Shown: positions 27,454-35,103 of the stretch, in pieces
How positions within the stretch are numbered: position 1 is the stretch's first letter
Layout of the letters: every line of letters begins with the position of its first letter
Source: Microbacterium sp. Au-Mic1
GTDB lineage: Bacteria; Actinomycetota; Actinomycetes; Actinomycetales; Microbacteriaceae
Direction: 5' to 3'
Assembly: GCF_021341785.1 (NCBI RefSeq)
Contig: NZ_JAJTTF010000005.1
Span: 124,001-188,000 of the forward strand
Length of the DNA: 64,000 bases
The notes under the pieces: model-generated
The model's input: only the letters and a program-made list of their open reading frames with translations
What the model was told of the DNA's origin: nothing
Database searches by the model: none
Program-made: the position numbers and the translations under genes

Positions 27454-27663
27454 TTGTCCCCAAGTTGTGCACATCCGACGATCGCGGCACGAACCTTAAA
27501 GAAGCGGTTTAAGCAGAATTCCGTCCACAGGGTGGGGAAAAGGAAAATCCCAGATCAAGGAAAATAAAAAAGTCTCCGCGCCGAACGTTCCCCACAGTTA
27601 TCCCCAGGCGTTCTGCACAGACACTCCGGAGTTACCCGCAATCTCTCCACACAGTTATCCACA
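27454..27663. promoter_or_regulatory. Cluster of DnaA-box-like nonamers
   Basis: A perfect E. coli-type box TTATCCACA lies at 27655-27663. One-mismatch or actinobacterial-type boxes are TTATCCCCA (27598-27606), TTGTCCCCA (27454-27462), TTGTGCACA (27465-27473) and CCGTCCACA (27521-27529). Weaker ones are TTCCCCACA (27588-27596) and CTCTCCACA (27643-27651). An A/T run at 27541-27571 lies between them. Such clusters bind DnaA; here they could couple dnaB expression to DnaA level or titrate DnaA. Confidence 0.6.
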
Positions 27664-27731
27664 GGCCGTCGAACGCTGCCGGTAGCGTTGTCGAGCATCC
27701 CGATGTCGGACCCTGGTGGTGTGCTTTGTGC

Positions 27732-27751
27732 GGCGGGATGATCATCCCGCC
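27732..27751. promoter_or_regulatory. Perfect 20-bp palindrome before dnaB
   Basis: GGCGGGATGATCATCCCGCC reads the same on both strands with no spacer, 58 bp before the dnaB start. Symmetry without a loop favours a protein operator over an RNA hairpin. The binding protein is unknown. Confidence 0.6.
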
Positions 27752-27809
27752 CGAGGCGCGGATCCGACGGTGATGTGCACGGCAATCGGTGGAGGAAGAG
27801 GGGGCGCGC

Positions 27810-29195
27810 GTGTCGATCGCGGACATCGCGGAGGAGCGGCTCGGTTCGGGACGCGGGCCTGAGCGGACCCCGCCGCACGACCTCATGGCCGAGCAGAGCA
27901 CCCTCGGCGGCATGCTGCTGTCGAAGGATGCGGTCGCCGACGTCATCGAGTCGCTGCGCGGGGCCGATTTCTACATCCCCAAGCACGAGCTGATCTTCGA
28001 CGCGATCCTCTCGCTGTACTCGCACGGCGAGCCGACCGACGTCATCGCCGTCACCGACGAGCTGATCAAGACCGGCAACCTGTCGCGCGCGGGCGGGGCC
28101 GACTATCTGCATTCACTGACGTCGATCGTGCCCACCGCCGCGAACGCCGGCTTCTACGCGGGGATCGTGCAGGAGCGAGCGCTCCTGCGCAAGCTCGTCG
28201 ACGCGGGCACCCGCATCGTGCAGATGGGCTACGACGGACAGGGTGACGCCACCGACCTCGTCAACAGCGCCCAGGCCGAGATCTACGCGGTCACCGGCAC
28301 CGAGCAGGCCGAGGACTACGTGCCGCTCACCGTGGCCGTCGACGCGGCGGTCGAGGAGATGGAGGCGGCGAGCGGTCGCGACGGATCCATGACGGGCGTG
28401 CCGACGGGATTCCGCGAACTCGACGAGCTCACCAACGGCCTGCACGGCGGACAGATGATCGTCGTCGCCGCCCGTCCCGCGATGGGAAAGTCGACGCTCG
28501 CGCTCGACTTCGCCCGCGCGGCCTCGATCGGGCACAACCAGCCCTCCATCTTCTTCTCGCTCGAGATGGGCAAGGCGGAGATCGCCATGCGCCTGCTCAG
28601 CGCCGAGGGCGCCGTGCCCCTGCAGAACCTCCGCAAGGGAACGCTGGACCAGCGCGACTGGACGACTGTCGCCTCGACGCGCGGGCGCATCAACGACGCA
28701 CCGCTCTACATCGACGACAGCCCCAACATGACGCTCGTCGAGATCCGCGCGAAATGCCGCCGGCTCAAGCAGCGCGTCGGTTTGAGGATGGTCGTCATCG
28801 ACTACCTGCAGCTGATGACGAGCGGCAAGAAGGTCGAGTCGCGTCAGCAGGAGGTCTCGGAGTTCTCCCGCGCCCTGAAGCTGCTCGCGAAGGAGCTGCA
28901 GGTTCCCGTGATCGCGCTCTCGCAGCTGAACCGTGGCTCCGAGCAGCGGCAGGACAAGAAGCCCGCGATCAGCGACCTGCGCGAGTCGGGCTCGATCGAG
29001 CAGGATGCCGACATGGTGATCCTGCTGCACCGCGACTCGGTCTACGACAAGGATGTCCGCCCCGGCGAGGCCGACCTCATCGTGGCCAAGCACCGTAACG
29101 GTCCGACCGCGACGATCCAGGTCGCCTTCCAGGGCCACTTCTCGCGCTTCGCGGACATGGCCAGCGACTTCCAGGGCGGCGGGGACTTCAACTAG
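27810..29195 (+). CDS. dnaB: Replicative DNA helicase DnaB
   Basis: Hexameric replication-fork helicase, 461 residues, normal length with no intein. The N-terminal DnaG-interacting domain starts at PHDLMAEQSTLGGMLLSKDA. The RecA-like motor has Walker A ARPAMGKST near residue 223, Walker B VVIDYLQLM and the H4-region QLNRGSEQRQDKKP, followed by DLRESGSIEQDADMV. GTG at 27810 follows GAGGGGG; an upstream in-frame GTG at 27789 would add seven residues. It lies about 11 kb from ssb, in the replication and ribosomal neighbourhood usual for Actinobacteria. Confidence 0.97.
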   Translation: MSIADIAEERLGSGRGPERTPPHDLMAEQSTLGGMLLSKDAVADVIESLRGADFYIPKHELIFDAILSLYSHGEPTDVIAVTDELIKTGNLSRAGGADYLHSLTSIVPTAANAGFYAGIVQERALLRKLVDAGTRIVQMGYDGQGDATDLVNSAQAEIYAVTGTEQAEDYVPLTVAVDAAVEEMEAASGRDGSMTGVPTGFRELDELTNGLHGGQMIVVAARPAMGKSTLALDFARAASIGHNQPSIFFSLEMGKAEIAMRLLSAEGAVPLQNLRKGTLDQRDWTTVASTRGRINDAPLYIDDSPNMTLVEIRAKCRRLKQRVGLRMVVIDYLQLMTSGKKVESRQQEVSEFSRALKLLAKELQVPVIALSQLNRGSEQRQDKKPAISDLRESGSIEQDADMVILLHRDSVYDKDVRPGEADLIVAKHRNGPTATIQVAFQGHFSRFADMASDFQGGGDFN

Positions 29196-29332
29196 GTTCC
29201 GTCCGATTCGGAGGTGTTCCGGCGTCGTCTTGGCTCACACGCCGATCGGCGTGACGCCGTCTCGCGCGGGCCGCGACCCGGTGCGGATCCATCGGGCTTG
29301 ACGATGCATTTCGTCCTCGCGAGGATTCCAGC

Positions 29333-29791
29333 ATGGAACGGGACAGCCACCAGGACGAGGCCGAGAGATTCGCCGCGCTCTTCATGGAGACGTATCTGTC
29401 CTTTCACCGCAGGACAGGACCGAGGAGTGCGCTCTCGGGTCCGTCGCGGGCCGTCCTGCTGCACCTGGCGGCGACCGGGCCGGTCACGATCGGGGAGGCC
29501 GCGCAGCACCTGAAGCGCACGCAGTCCGTCGTCAGCGAGATCGTCACCCGCCTCGAACGACGCGGCCTGCTCGAGCGGGAATCGGATCCGGACGACCGTC
29601 GACGCACCTTCGTCTGGCTCGCGGCGGAGGGCATCCGCTGCGTCCACGAGGAGCAGCAGGTGCTCGACGTCAACAGGCTGCGGGATGCGTTCTCGCGCAT
29701 CCCGGCCGACCAGGCGGACGCGATGCTCGAAGGGCTCTCCGAGCTCGTCGGTCCGCGGACCTCACGGAGATCACCTCGAAAGGATGAATGA
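29333..29791 (+). CDS. MarR family transcriptional regulator
   Basis: A 152-residue winged-helix regulator. Its core has ITIGEAAQHL-like HTH sequence (TIGEAAQHLKRTQSVVSEIV) and the wing motif RRGLLERESDPDDRRRTFVW, typical of MarR proteins. ATG at 29333 is 137 bp after dnaB. The next gene, a small zinc-ribbon protein, starts at or within its stop codon (ATGA overlap), so they are co-translated. Ligand and targets are unknown. Confidence 0.87.
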   Translation: MERDSHQDEAERFAALFMETYLSFHRRTGPRSALSGPSRAVLLHLAATGPVTIGEAAQHLKRTQSVVSEIVTRLERRGLLERESDPDDRRRTFVWLAAEGIRCVHEEQQVLDVNRLRDAFSRIPADQADAMLEGLSELVGPRTSRRSPRKDE

Positions 29792-30036
29792 TGAACACCG
29801 AATCCGTGCACTGCGAAAGCTGTGGAATGCCGATCGAGACGGGTCGGTACTGCGAGCATTGCGCCGACGCCTCGGGCAACCTGATGTCGTTCGACGAGCG
29901 GTTCGCGCGCATGGTGTCGTGGCAGGCGCGGCGGAACCCCGGCGCGTCACGCGACCAGCTCGAGCGCGAGACCTTGGACTACATGGCGACGATGCCGGCC
30001 TGGCGAGACCACCCGCGCGTCGTCGCCCGCGGCTGA
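29788..30036 (+). CDS. Small zinc-ribbon protein
   Basis: An 82-residue protein starting with CESCGMPI and YCEHCAD, two CxxC-type knuckles that form a zinc ribbon. A helical tail contains DERFARMVSWQARRN and DYMATMPAWRDHP. This pattern fits the putative zinc-ribbon family PF12674 found beside MarR/MerR-type regulators. ATG at 29788 overlaps the regulator stop; ATG at 29791 is equally possible. It may modify or partner with the regulator. Confidence 0.75.
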   Translation: MMNTESVHCESCGMPIETGRYCEHCADASGNLMSFDERFARMVSWQARRNPGASRDQLERETLDYMATMPAWRDHPRVVARG

Positions 30037-30062
30037 CGGTGTGACCGTGAGAGGACGGCGAG

Positions 30063-30422
30063 TCAGCTGTCGTGAGGCCGCGGCATGTACCACTCGGTGA
30101 ACTCCTCGGCCTGTCCGTGCTCGTCGAGCTGGACGATCCAGAGATTCAGGTAGTCGCGCTCCGCGGGGTATTCCGTGCGGCCCTGCACCAGGAACCACCC
30201 TGCGTCCTCCCTGAGGATGCTCCACTCGAACGTCCAGGAGCCCGGCTCATCGAGGTCTTCCAGCCACCCTGCGACGATCGCGTCGCGGCCGACGCGGGGA
30301 TCGGAGTCTGGGTTGGTGAGATATCGGCCGTTCGCGCTGAAGAGCGCGCCGATCTGCTCCGGATCGTTGGAACGCCATGCCGCCACGTAGTCCGCTGTCC
30401 ACTTCTCGCCCGCGCTCGTCAT
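30063..30422 (-). CDS. SnoaL/NTF2-like family protein
   Basis: A 119-residue protein with the NTF2-like cone-fold pattern. It has an N-terminal helix WTADYVAAWRSNDPEQIGAL followed by FSANGRYLTNPDSDPRVGRD and a final beta segment ending EEFTEWYMPRP. Such proteins bind small ligands or act as isomerases. Activity cannot be assigned. It lies 26 bp past the convergent zinc-ribbon gene. Confidence 0.82.
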   Translation of the reverse strand: MTSAGEKWTADYVAAWRSNDPEQIGALFSANGRYLTNPDSDPRVGRDAIVAGWLEDLDEPGSWTFEWSILREDAGWFLVQGRTEYPAERDYLNLWIVQLDEHGQAEEFTEWYMPRPHDS

Positions 30423-30469
30423 GGTTCCTGCCTACCTCCGAGGCGCAGGAGCGTCAAGGCGTCGTGCCC

Positions 30470-30661
30470 TCAGCGGCGCCCTTCCATCGTGCTCGCGCCG
30501 ACGTTCTCGTCGAGCCATTGCACGAGCGGGCGGGCGGCGCGGAGCACCTCCTCCACGTGCTCGGCGGCCTCGGGGGAGTGCAGCCACCGCGTCTCAGGGC
30601 CCCAGTGCGATCGGGCGACGAGGTCCTTGTTGCGCAGCAGCTCGATGCGCGGATCCGGAGT
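30470..30661 (-). pseudogene. C-terminal remnant of a DUF2461 gene
   Basis: About 63 codons with no start, reading PDPRIELLRNKDLVARSHWG and ending RAARPLVQWLDENVGASTM. This matches the C-terminal part of DUF2461 proteins. The N-terminal remnant lies at 31365-31646 on the same strand. Between them sits an unrelated, lower-GC gene. The left junction is at its stop codon near 30661. Roughly 90 residues of the original protein are missing, so this was replacement rather than clean insertion. Confidence 0.65.
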
Positions 30662-31300
30662 TTACGCCCACGTGACAAGGACCCAGTCGCCGGGGATGTC
30701 TACGCGACTCAACGCAGTCAAGCCATGCTCACGAGCCTTCATGGGGTCTTCGCCGTCGTACGCACTCCAAGCGACCTCGATGAACCGGCCATCCTCGTCG
30801 TACTTACGGACGTCGAGTCCAAGCACGACGAGGCCTGCCCGCGCCAGCGCGTCCAGCGCCTCGACCGCGTGCGCCAGAGGCCAGAGAACCTCGCCGTTCG
30901 TTTCGACCATTGCCGTCTGCTTCACGGAGGCAGGAACCAGGTCGAGGTCTCTGGCAGCTTTCGTCTGTTCGAAGTAGTCCTGGAAGGCTTCAAGAACGTC
31001 AATGCGCCAGGCCTGCTCGGTGTTCCGGACGGCGGTCATGACGTCGTCCGCTGACTGGACCTCCGTGTCAATGTAGTCGTCAGGCAAGCCCACGCCGATT
31101 GGTCCGAGGTCAGATGTTGTGAAGTAGTTGGGGTGATGTGCGGCGTACTCGCTCCAGTAGAAGTCGTCCAGAGCCTCCAAGGCTGCTGCTCGCTCGTCAC
31201 GGGACAAGCGTTCGAGCCCAGCGAGTGTCCGAGCAGTCATCGCTGTTGATGGGTCAGGCAGAGCAACCGTGTGCCCGACTCCTGCGGCGTCCTTCCACAT
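30662..31300 (-). CDS. Unknown protein on a lower-GC cassette inside DUF2461
   Basis: A 212-residue soluble protein from ATG at 31300; ATG at 31240 would give 192. Neither start has a clear ribosome site. It is acidic and helix-rich, with LSRDERAAALEALDDFYWSE, ADDVMTAVRNTEQAWRIDVL and a late strand-rich stretch VVLGLDVRKYDEDGRFIEVA. It vaguely recalls polymorphic-toxin immunity proteins, but I do not recognise it. Its base composition (near 58% GC) and codon choice (TAC, GTA, TTA stop) differ from all neighbours. That marks recent acquisition into the DUF2461 gene. Confidence 0.65.
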   Translation of the reverse strand: MWKDAAGVGHTVALPDPSTAMTARTLAGLERLSRDERAAALEALDDFYWSEYAAHHPNYFTTSDLGPIGVGLPDDYIDTEVQSADDVMTAVRNTEQAWRIDVLEAFQDYFEQTKAARDLDLVPASVKQTAMVETNGEVLWPLAHAVEALDALARAGLVVLGLDVRKYDEDGRFIEVAWSAYDGEDPMKAREHGLTALSRVDIPGDWVLVTWA

Positions 31301-31364
31301 GCGACAACAGTAGGAGCAGTTCGCGCGGGCGTGGTTCAGGACGCGACTTGTGCTCAGGACACAG

Positions 31365-31646
31365 CTAGAAGCTGCACGCCTTCGCGCGTTCCTCACGCGT
31401 CGACCACGATGATTTCGGGTCACGAAAAGTCATACGAGAAGAGAACCAATACTCGCGGTTCGGGCGGAAGATCCTTCCCTCGTCGAACTCCGCGGACAGG
31501 TCGTCGAGCAGGGCCTGCATCGGCGCGAGGACCTCGGCGTCGTAGACCGCGCGGTTGCGGGCCCAGTAGTCCTTGCTGTTGTCGGCTTCAAGGCCGATGT
31601 AGAACGCACTCGCGCGCTCCGACCACCCGGGGAACGTCGCGCTCAT
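31365..31646 (-). pseudogene. N-terminal remnant of a DUF2461 gene
   Basis: Starts with ATG at 31646 and reads as DUF2461 for about 65 residues: FPGWSERASAFYIGLEADNS, RNRAVYDAEVLAPMQALLDD and FRPNRE. It then runs into unrelated AT-richer sequence from about 31450 and stops at 31365 after 93 codons. The rest of the gene survives as a fragment at 30470-30661. ATG is one base away from the stop of the upstream TfoX-like gene, so the intact gene was once its operon partner. Confidence 0.7.
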
Positions 31647-31647
31647 G

Positions 31648-32022
31648 TCAGGCCTTCTTCCGCGGCGCACGCGCCTTGGGCTTCTTGGGTGGCAGCGCTC
31701 CGACCTGCTCGAGAGCGGCGGACACCCATTCCGCGGCACGCTCCGGCTCGTCCCGCCAATCGGCGGGCAGGGCGAGGTAGCCGCCCATCGGCCTCTCCGC
31801 CGGGCCGAACGGGTCCGTGCCGGGGACGGATCGCAGGGCGTTGAGGGACGCATCGTCGATGAGGCGCACCCCGAGATCGTCGCCGAAGAGCCCGGCGAAC
31901 ATGTTGCCGTTCACGAAGGCGCCCAGGTTGCCGAACATCGGCTTGACCTCGACGCCGGGCGCCGCAGGGATGATGCTGCGGAAGAAGTCCTTGGAGTCCT
32001 CGGACGGTCGCGGGATCTGCAT
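31648..32022 (-). CDS. TfoX N-terminal domain protein
   Basis: A 124-residue protein with the TfoX_N pattern PGVEVKPMFGNLGAFVNGNM, followed by LGVRLIDDASLNAL and ending in a basic tail PPKKPKARAPRKKA. TfoX is known as a competence regulator in Gammaproteobacteria. Single-domain actinobacterial members are of unknown role, so no competence function is claimed. It is the first gene of the unit that contained the now broken DUF2461 gene. Confidence 0.83.
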   Translation of the reverse strand: MQIPRPSEDSKDFFRSIIPAAPGVEVKPMFGNLGAFVNGNMFAGLFGDDLGVRLIDDASLNALRSVPGTDPFGPAERPMGGYLALPADWRDEPERAAEWVSAALEQVGALPPKKPKARAPRKKA

Positions 32023-32162
32023 GGCTCTGTTATCTCACGTCCGGCCGGAGAGCGTAACCCGCCGATGCCTTCCGCCGGCACCGGCCCCGGCCTAGACTCC
32101 AGCGCGAAGCCTCCGCACGCACCGGAGATCCTCGGCGCCGCGGCGGAGCCGGAGGAGAAGAC

Positions 32163-32729
32163 ATGCAGAACCTGACGATCGACTTCATCTGCTCCCTGGA
32201 CGGCTACGGCGCCGCCGAGGGCTGGCCGGGCCTGTGGGGGATGGGCGGTCCCGAGTACTTCGATTGGCTCGGCTCCGCGCCGGACAAGGACTATCCGATC
32301 CTCATGGGCGCGACGACGTATCGGCTGATGTCGGCGTTCGCCGTCGCCGGCGAGGAGGGCATCGACGTGCTCGACGGGATCACCAAGTACGTGTTCTCGT
32401 CGACGCTCGACGAGCCGCTGACCTGGGCGAACTCGATCCTCGTCCGCGATGACGCCGTCGAGTTCGTGCGACGCCTCAAGGAGGAGTCCGATCACCCGCT
32501 GCGCACGCTGGGGAGCCTGGCGCTGTGCCGGTCGCTGCTGAACGCCGGCCTGGTCGATCGCTATCGTGTGGTGCTGTTCCCAGTGATCACCGGGGCGACG
32601 GGTCGGGACCGGATCTTCGACGGCTACCCGGACGTGCGTCTCGACCTCATCGAGTCGCGCACGTTCGACGGCCGGCTGCAGCTGCTCGAATACGTCCCGA
32701 CGGTTCTCGAGGGGCCGCCCGGGCGCTGA
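32163..32729 (+). CDS. Dihydrofolate reductase family protein (RibD C-terminal-like)
   Basis: 188 residues with the RibD/DHFR-like fold seen in many actinobacterial small reductases. The start is LTIDFICSLDGYGA, then ILMGATTYRLMS and KYVFSSTLDEPLTW, the segment TLGSLALCRSLLNAGLVDRY that binds NADPH in relatives, and LFPVITGATG. ATG at 32163 follows GGAGGAGAAG. Substrate unknown; true dihydrofolate reductase activity is not implied. Confidence 0.85.
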   Translation: MQNLTIDFICSLDGYGAAEGWPGLWGMGGPEYFDWLGSAPDKDYPILMGATTYRLMSAFAVAGEEGIDVLDGITKYVFSSTLDEPLTWANSILVRDDAVEFVRRLKEESDHPLRTLGSLALCRSLLNAGLVDRYRVVLFPVITGATGRDRIFDGYPDVRLDLIESRTFDGRLQLLEYVPTVLEGPPGR

Positions 32730-32863
32730 ACGGTCCCGCATCGCACCCGTTCTGCTTGTCGCCACGCACAGGACCCGTGCGTTCCGCCGGCGGGAGGAGC
32801 ATGCTGGCCACAGGCGCGCAAGGCGCGAACCGGCGCCGCGCACGATGACGAGCGAGGGATCCG

Positions 32864-33019
32864 ATGGGCCACGACAAGAACGACGAACTGCGCGACGAGC
32901 GAGAGGGCCAGGAGGAGCGCCGGCAGCACCATCGCGACGAGGCCTTCGACGAGACCGGCGGCGTCGATGACGAGGGCTCGCAGGACGAGCGCCGCCAGGA
33001 GGGCCTCGATCGGCTCTGA
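32864..33019 (+). CDS. Small highly charged protein (51 aa)
   Basis: A 51-residue ORF starting MGHDKNDELRDEREGQEERR and ending DERRQEGLDRL, almost all Asp, Glu, Arg, Gln and His, so probably disordered. ATG follows GAGCGAGGGA, and a strong terminator lies 25 bases after the stop, which supports a real transcript. No family is recognised. Confidence 0.6.
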   Translation: MGHDKNDELRDEREGQEERRQHHRDEAFDETGGVDDEGSQDERRQEGLDRL

Positions 33020-33044
33020 CCGACCCGAAGCGAAGCGTGAAGGG

Positions 33045-33089
33045 GCCGCCGCCCCGGTGGTGGTCAGCCCCGGGGCGGCGGCTTCCTTC
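33045..33089. terminator. Strong bidirectional terminator
   Basis: GCCGCCGCCCCGG at 33045-33057 pairs perfectly with CCGGGGCGGCGGC at 33070-33082, followed by TTCCTTC. It separates the small charged gene from the convergent hydrolase. Confidence 0.85.
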
Positions 33090-33130
33090 TCGAGCGCGGT
33101 GGGGGCCCTGGGACCCCCGCCGCTTCGACG

Positions 33131-33952
33131 TCACTCGGCGAAGAACGCGAGGATGTCGTCGTCCAGGGCCACCTGGTAGTCGCCCCAGATGCCGTGCGAG
33201 GCGCCGGGGTAGACCTTGAGCGTGCCCTGCGAGACGAGCGTGGCCGCTTTCTCCGCCGCGGCCGCGATCGGCACGATCTGGTCGTCGTCGCCGTGCGCGA
33301 GGAGGATCGGCACGTCGAGGGCCTTGAGGTCGGCGGTGAAGTCGGTCTCGGAGAACACCTTCACGCAGTCGTACGCGGCGTTCAGGCCGGCCATCATGCC
33401 CTGCCGCTGGAAGTCGTCGACGAGGCCCTGCGAGCGCTTCTCCGGCTGGTGGTTGAAGCCGAAGAACGACTCGGCGAGCTCCTTGTAGAACTGCGACCGG
33501 TCGTTGAGCACGCCGGCGCGGATGCCGTCGAACACCTCGAGCGGGGTGCCCTCGGGGTTGGTCGCGGACTGGAGCATGACCGGAGGGACGGCACCGGCCG
33601 TTGCGACCTTGGACACGCGGCCCGCGCCGAGGGTGGCCGCGTACCGGACGACCTCGCCGCCACCGGTGGAGTGGCCCACGAGCAGGATGTCCTGCAGATC
33701 CAGCTGCTCGGCGAGCGAGGCGAGGTCTGCCACGTAGGTGTCCATGTCGTTGCCGCGGTAGGTGCGAGACGAGCGGCCGTGACCGCGACGGTCGTGGGCG
33801 ATGGCGCGGTATCCGGCGTCGGCGAAGATCTTCAGCTCCTTCTGCCAGGCATCCGAGTTCAGCGGCCAGCCGTGGCTGAAGATCACGGGGCGGCCCTGGC
33901 CGAGTTCGGTGTAGTAGATCTCGGTGCCGTCGGGCGTGGTGATGTAGGGCAT
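33131..33952 (-). CDS. Alpha/beta hydrolase, non-heme chloroperoxidase/arylesterase type
   Basis: A 273-residue alpha/beta hydrolase. It starts MPYITTPDGTEIYYTELGQG, has oxyanion motif VIFSHGWPLNSDAW, DRRGHGRSSRTYRGND, nucleophile elbow GHSTGGGE, catalytic Asp in ILLAHGDDDQIVP and His in GASHGIWGD. These are the hallmarks of the cofactor-free haloperoxidase (perhydrolase) group. ATG at 33952 is chosen; a longer reading lacks homology. It lies 122 bp downstream of an XRE/MmyB regulator on the same strand, a common pairing. Confidence 0.9.
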   Translation of the reverse strand: MPYITTPDGTEIYYTELGQGRPVIFSHGWPLNSDAWQKELKIFADAGYRAIAHDRRGHGRSSRTYRGNDMDTYVADLASLAEQLDLQDILLVGHSTGGGEVVRYAATLGAGRVSKVATAGAVPPVMLQSATNPEGTPLEVFDGIRAGVLNDRSQFYKELAESFFGFNHQPEKRSQGLVDDFQRQGMMAGLNAAYDCVKVFSETDFTADLKALDVPILLAHGDDDQIVPIAAAAEKAATLVSQGTLKVYPGASHGIWGDYQVALDDDILAFFAE

Positions 33953-34074
33953 CGTGTGTCCTTTCCTGGGGGAGGGGTTCGCGGCACGAGAGGGCGACGA
34001 AGGCGCCGCGCGAGCCGCGGAACACACGCTATGCGGGGTCTTGACCCGGGAGAGAGGCCCGCGTAGTACTACCC

Positions 34075-34932
34075 TCAGGCCGGGTCCGCACCCGACGCGG
34101 AGACTCCGGCTGTCGGCCCCGCCGTGAGCGGTCCGGATGCGGCGAGGCCGGTGAAGAGCGTCTCGGCCATCCCGCCGGGCGCGGCCGAGAGCACGGTGAG
34201 CTGGTAGCCGGGGAGGCTGCGCACGGCGAAGTTGTGCGCGTCGATCGCGACCTCGCCGAACCCCTCGATGGCGATGTGGAACGTCGTGTCCTCAGGGCCG
34301 GACACGTCATGTCGCGCCCAAATGCGGACGAAGTCCGGATCCGCGGACAACTCGCGCACCAGTTCGGCCAGGCGCGGCGCGTCAGGGTGGGCGTCGCGGC
34401 GGAGCGTGGCGACGGCCGAGCGCGTCATCGCCTCCCACTCGACGAGGGTGCTCTTCATGCGGGGGTTGAAGAGGGCGGCGACCTGGTTCACGCCCACGGC
34501 GAGCCCGCCGTGTCCGAGCGCGGCGGCGAGGGCGTTGGAGGCGACGATGTCGCGCTGCGGATCCGAGATGTACGCGGGGGTGCGGTACCAGCGGGACAGC
34601 GTGCGCGCGATGCGCTCCGCGACGGCGGGATCGGGGGCGACCTGTTGAGGCGGCCGCCCGGCGACCAGGCGGTGCATGTGGGCGATCGACTCGTCATCGA
34701 GTCGCAGCGCGCGGGCGAGGGCCGAGAGCACCTGCTCCGAGGGGCGCCCGATGCGCCCCTGCTCGATGCGCAGGTAGTACTCGGCGCTGATCCCGGCGAG
34801 CTCGGCGACCTCCTGCCGGCGGAGCCCGGTGACTCGCCGCCCCGGCTGCCGGACGAGCCCGACCTCCTCGGGCAGCACCACCCCGCGTCGTGCGCGGACA
34901 TAGCGGCCCAAGGCGTTCAGAGAGTCGCTCAC
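34075..34932 (-). CDS. XRE family regulator with MmyB-like ligand-binding domain
   Basis: A 285-residue DNA-binding protein. The N-terminal helix-turn-helix has TGLRRQEVAELAGISAEYYL and RIEQGRIGRPSEQVL, typical of the MmyB-like group. The C-terminal PAS-like domain has WYRTPAYISDPQRDIVASNA and VNQVAALFNPRMKSTLVEWE, which in relatives binds fatty-acid-like ligands. Start is GTG at 34932. It is divergent from the DyP/encapsulin operon across 171 bp and upstream of a hydrolase, so either could be its target. Confidence 0.9.
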   Translation of the reverse strand: MSDSLNALGRYVRARRGVVLPEEVGLVRQPGRRVTGLRRQEVAELAGISAEYYLRIEQGRIGRPSEQVLSALARALRLDDESIAHMHRLVAGRPPQQVAPDPAVAERIARTLSRWYRTPAYISDPQRDIVASNALAAALGHGGLAVGVNQVAALFNPRMKSTLVEWEAMTRSAVATLRRDAHPDAPRLAELVRELSADPDFVRIWARHDVSGPEDTTFHIAIEGFGEVAIDAHNFAVRSLPGYQLTVLSAAPGGMAETLFTGLAASGPLTAGPTAGVSASGADPA

Positions 34933-35103
34933 GCAGATCCTCGGTCGGAGAAAGGGGGGATACGACAATTGTCCGTCACGTCCCGCGTACCCCTGGCGTG
35001 TCGAGCCATGTTCCGAGAGGGCGGCGACAACCGGCTTGAAGCGGATGCGTGCCCGTGACAGGCTGACCGTGCGTCGCGAACGCGCGCGGAGGGGACGGAT
35101 CCG
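34933..35103. promoter_or_regulatory. Divergent promoter region between MmyB-type regulator and DyP/encapsulin operon
   Basis: 171 bp between two divergent starts. It contains ACAATTGT (34964-34971), a short perfect palindrome and one of the few AT-rich spots. It should hold promoters for the regulator and for the peroxidase operon. No other element is clear. Confidence 0.45.

Larger units (their letters stand above)
27335..27809. other. 475-bp non-coding region upstream of dnaB with DnaA-box-like sites, an AT-rich run and a palindrome
   Basis: No gene is visible. The stretch 27430-27670 is unusually AT-rich for this genome, with the poorest GC at 27541-27571. It holds several DnaA-box-like nonamers and ends with a perfect palindrome and the dnaB ribosome site. 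It must contain the dnaB promoter. Confidence 0.7.

Noticed and set aside
27454..27663. The main chromosomal origin oriC
   Set aside because: dnaA, dnaN and rpmH are not in the window; actinobacterial origins lie between dnaA and dnaN. Kept only as a DnaA-box cluster.
27810..29195. Intein in DnaB
   Set aside because: Helicase motifs are continuous and total length is normal at 461 residues.
30662..31450. An insertion sequence in the DUF2461 gene
   Set aside because: No transposase, terminal inverted repeats or target duplication could be seen; described as a cassette instead.
31648..32022. TfoX-like gene as evidence of natural competence
   Set aside because: Only the N-terminal TfoX domain is present, and no competence genes are nearby.
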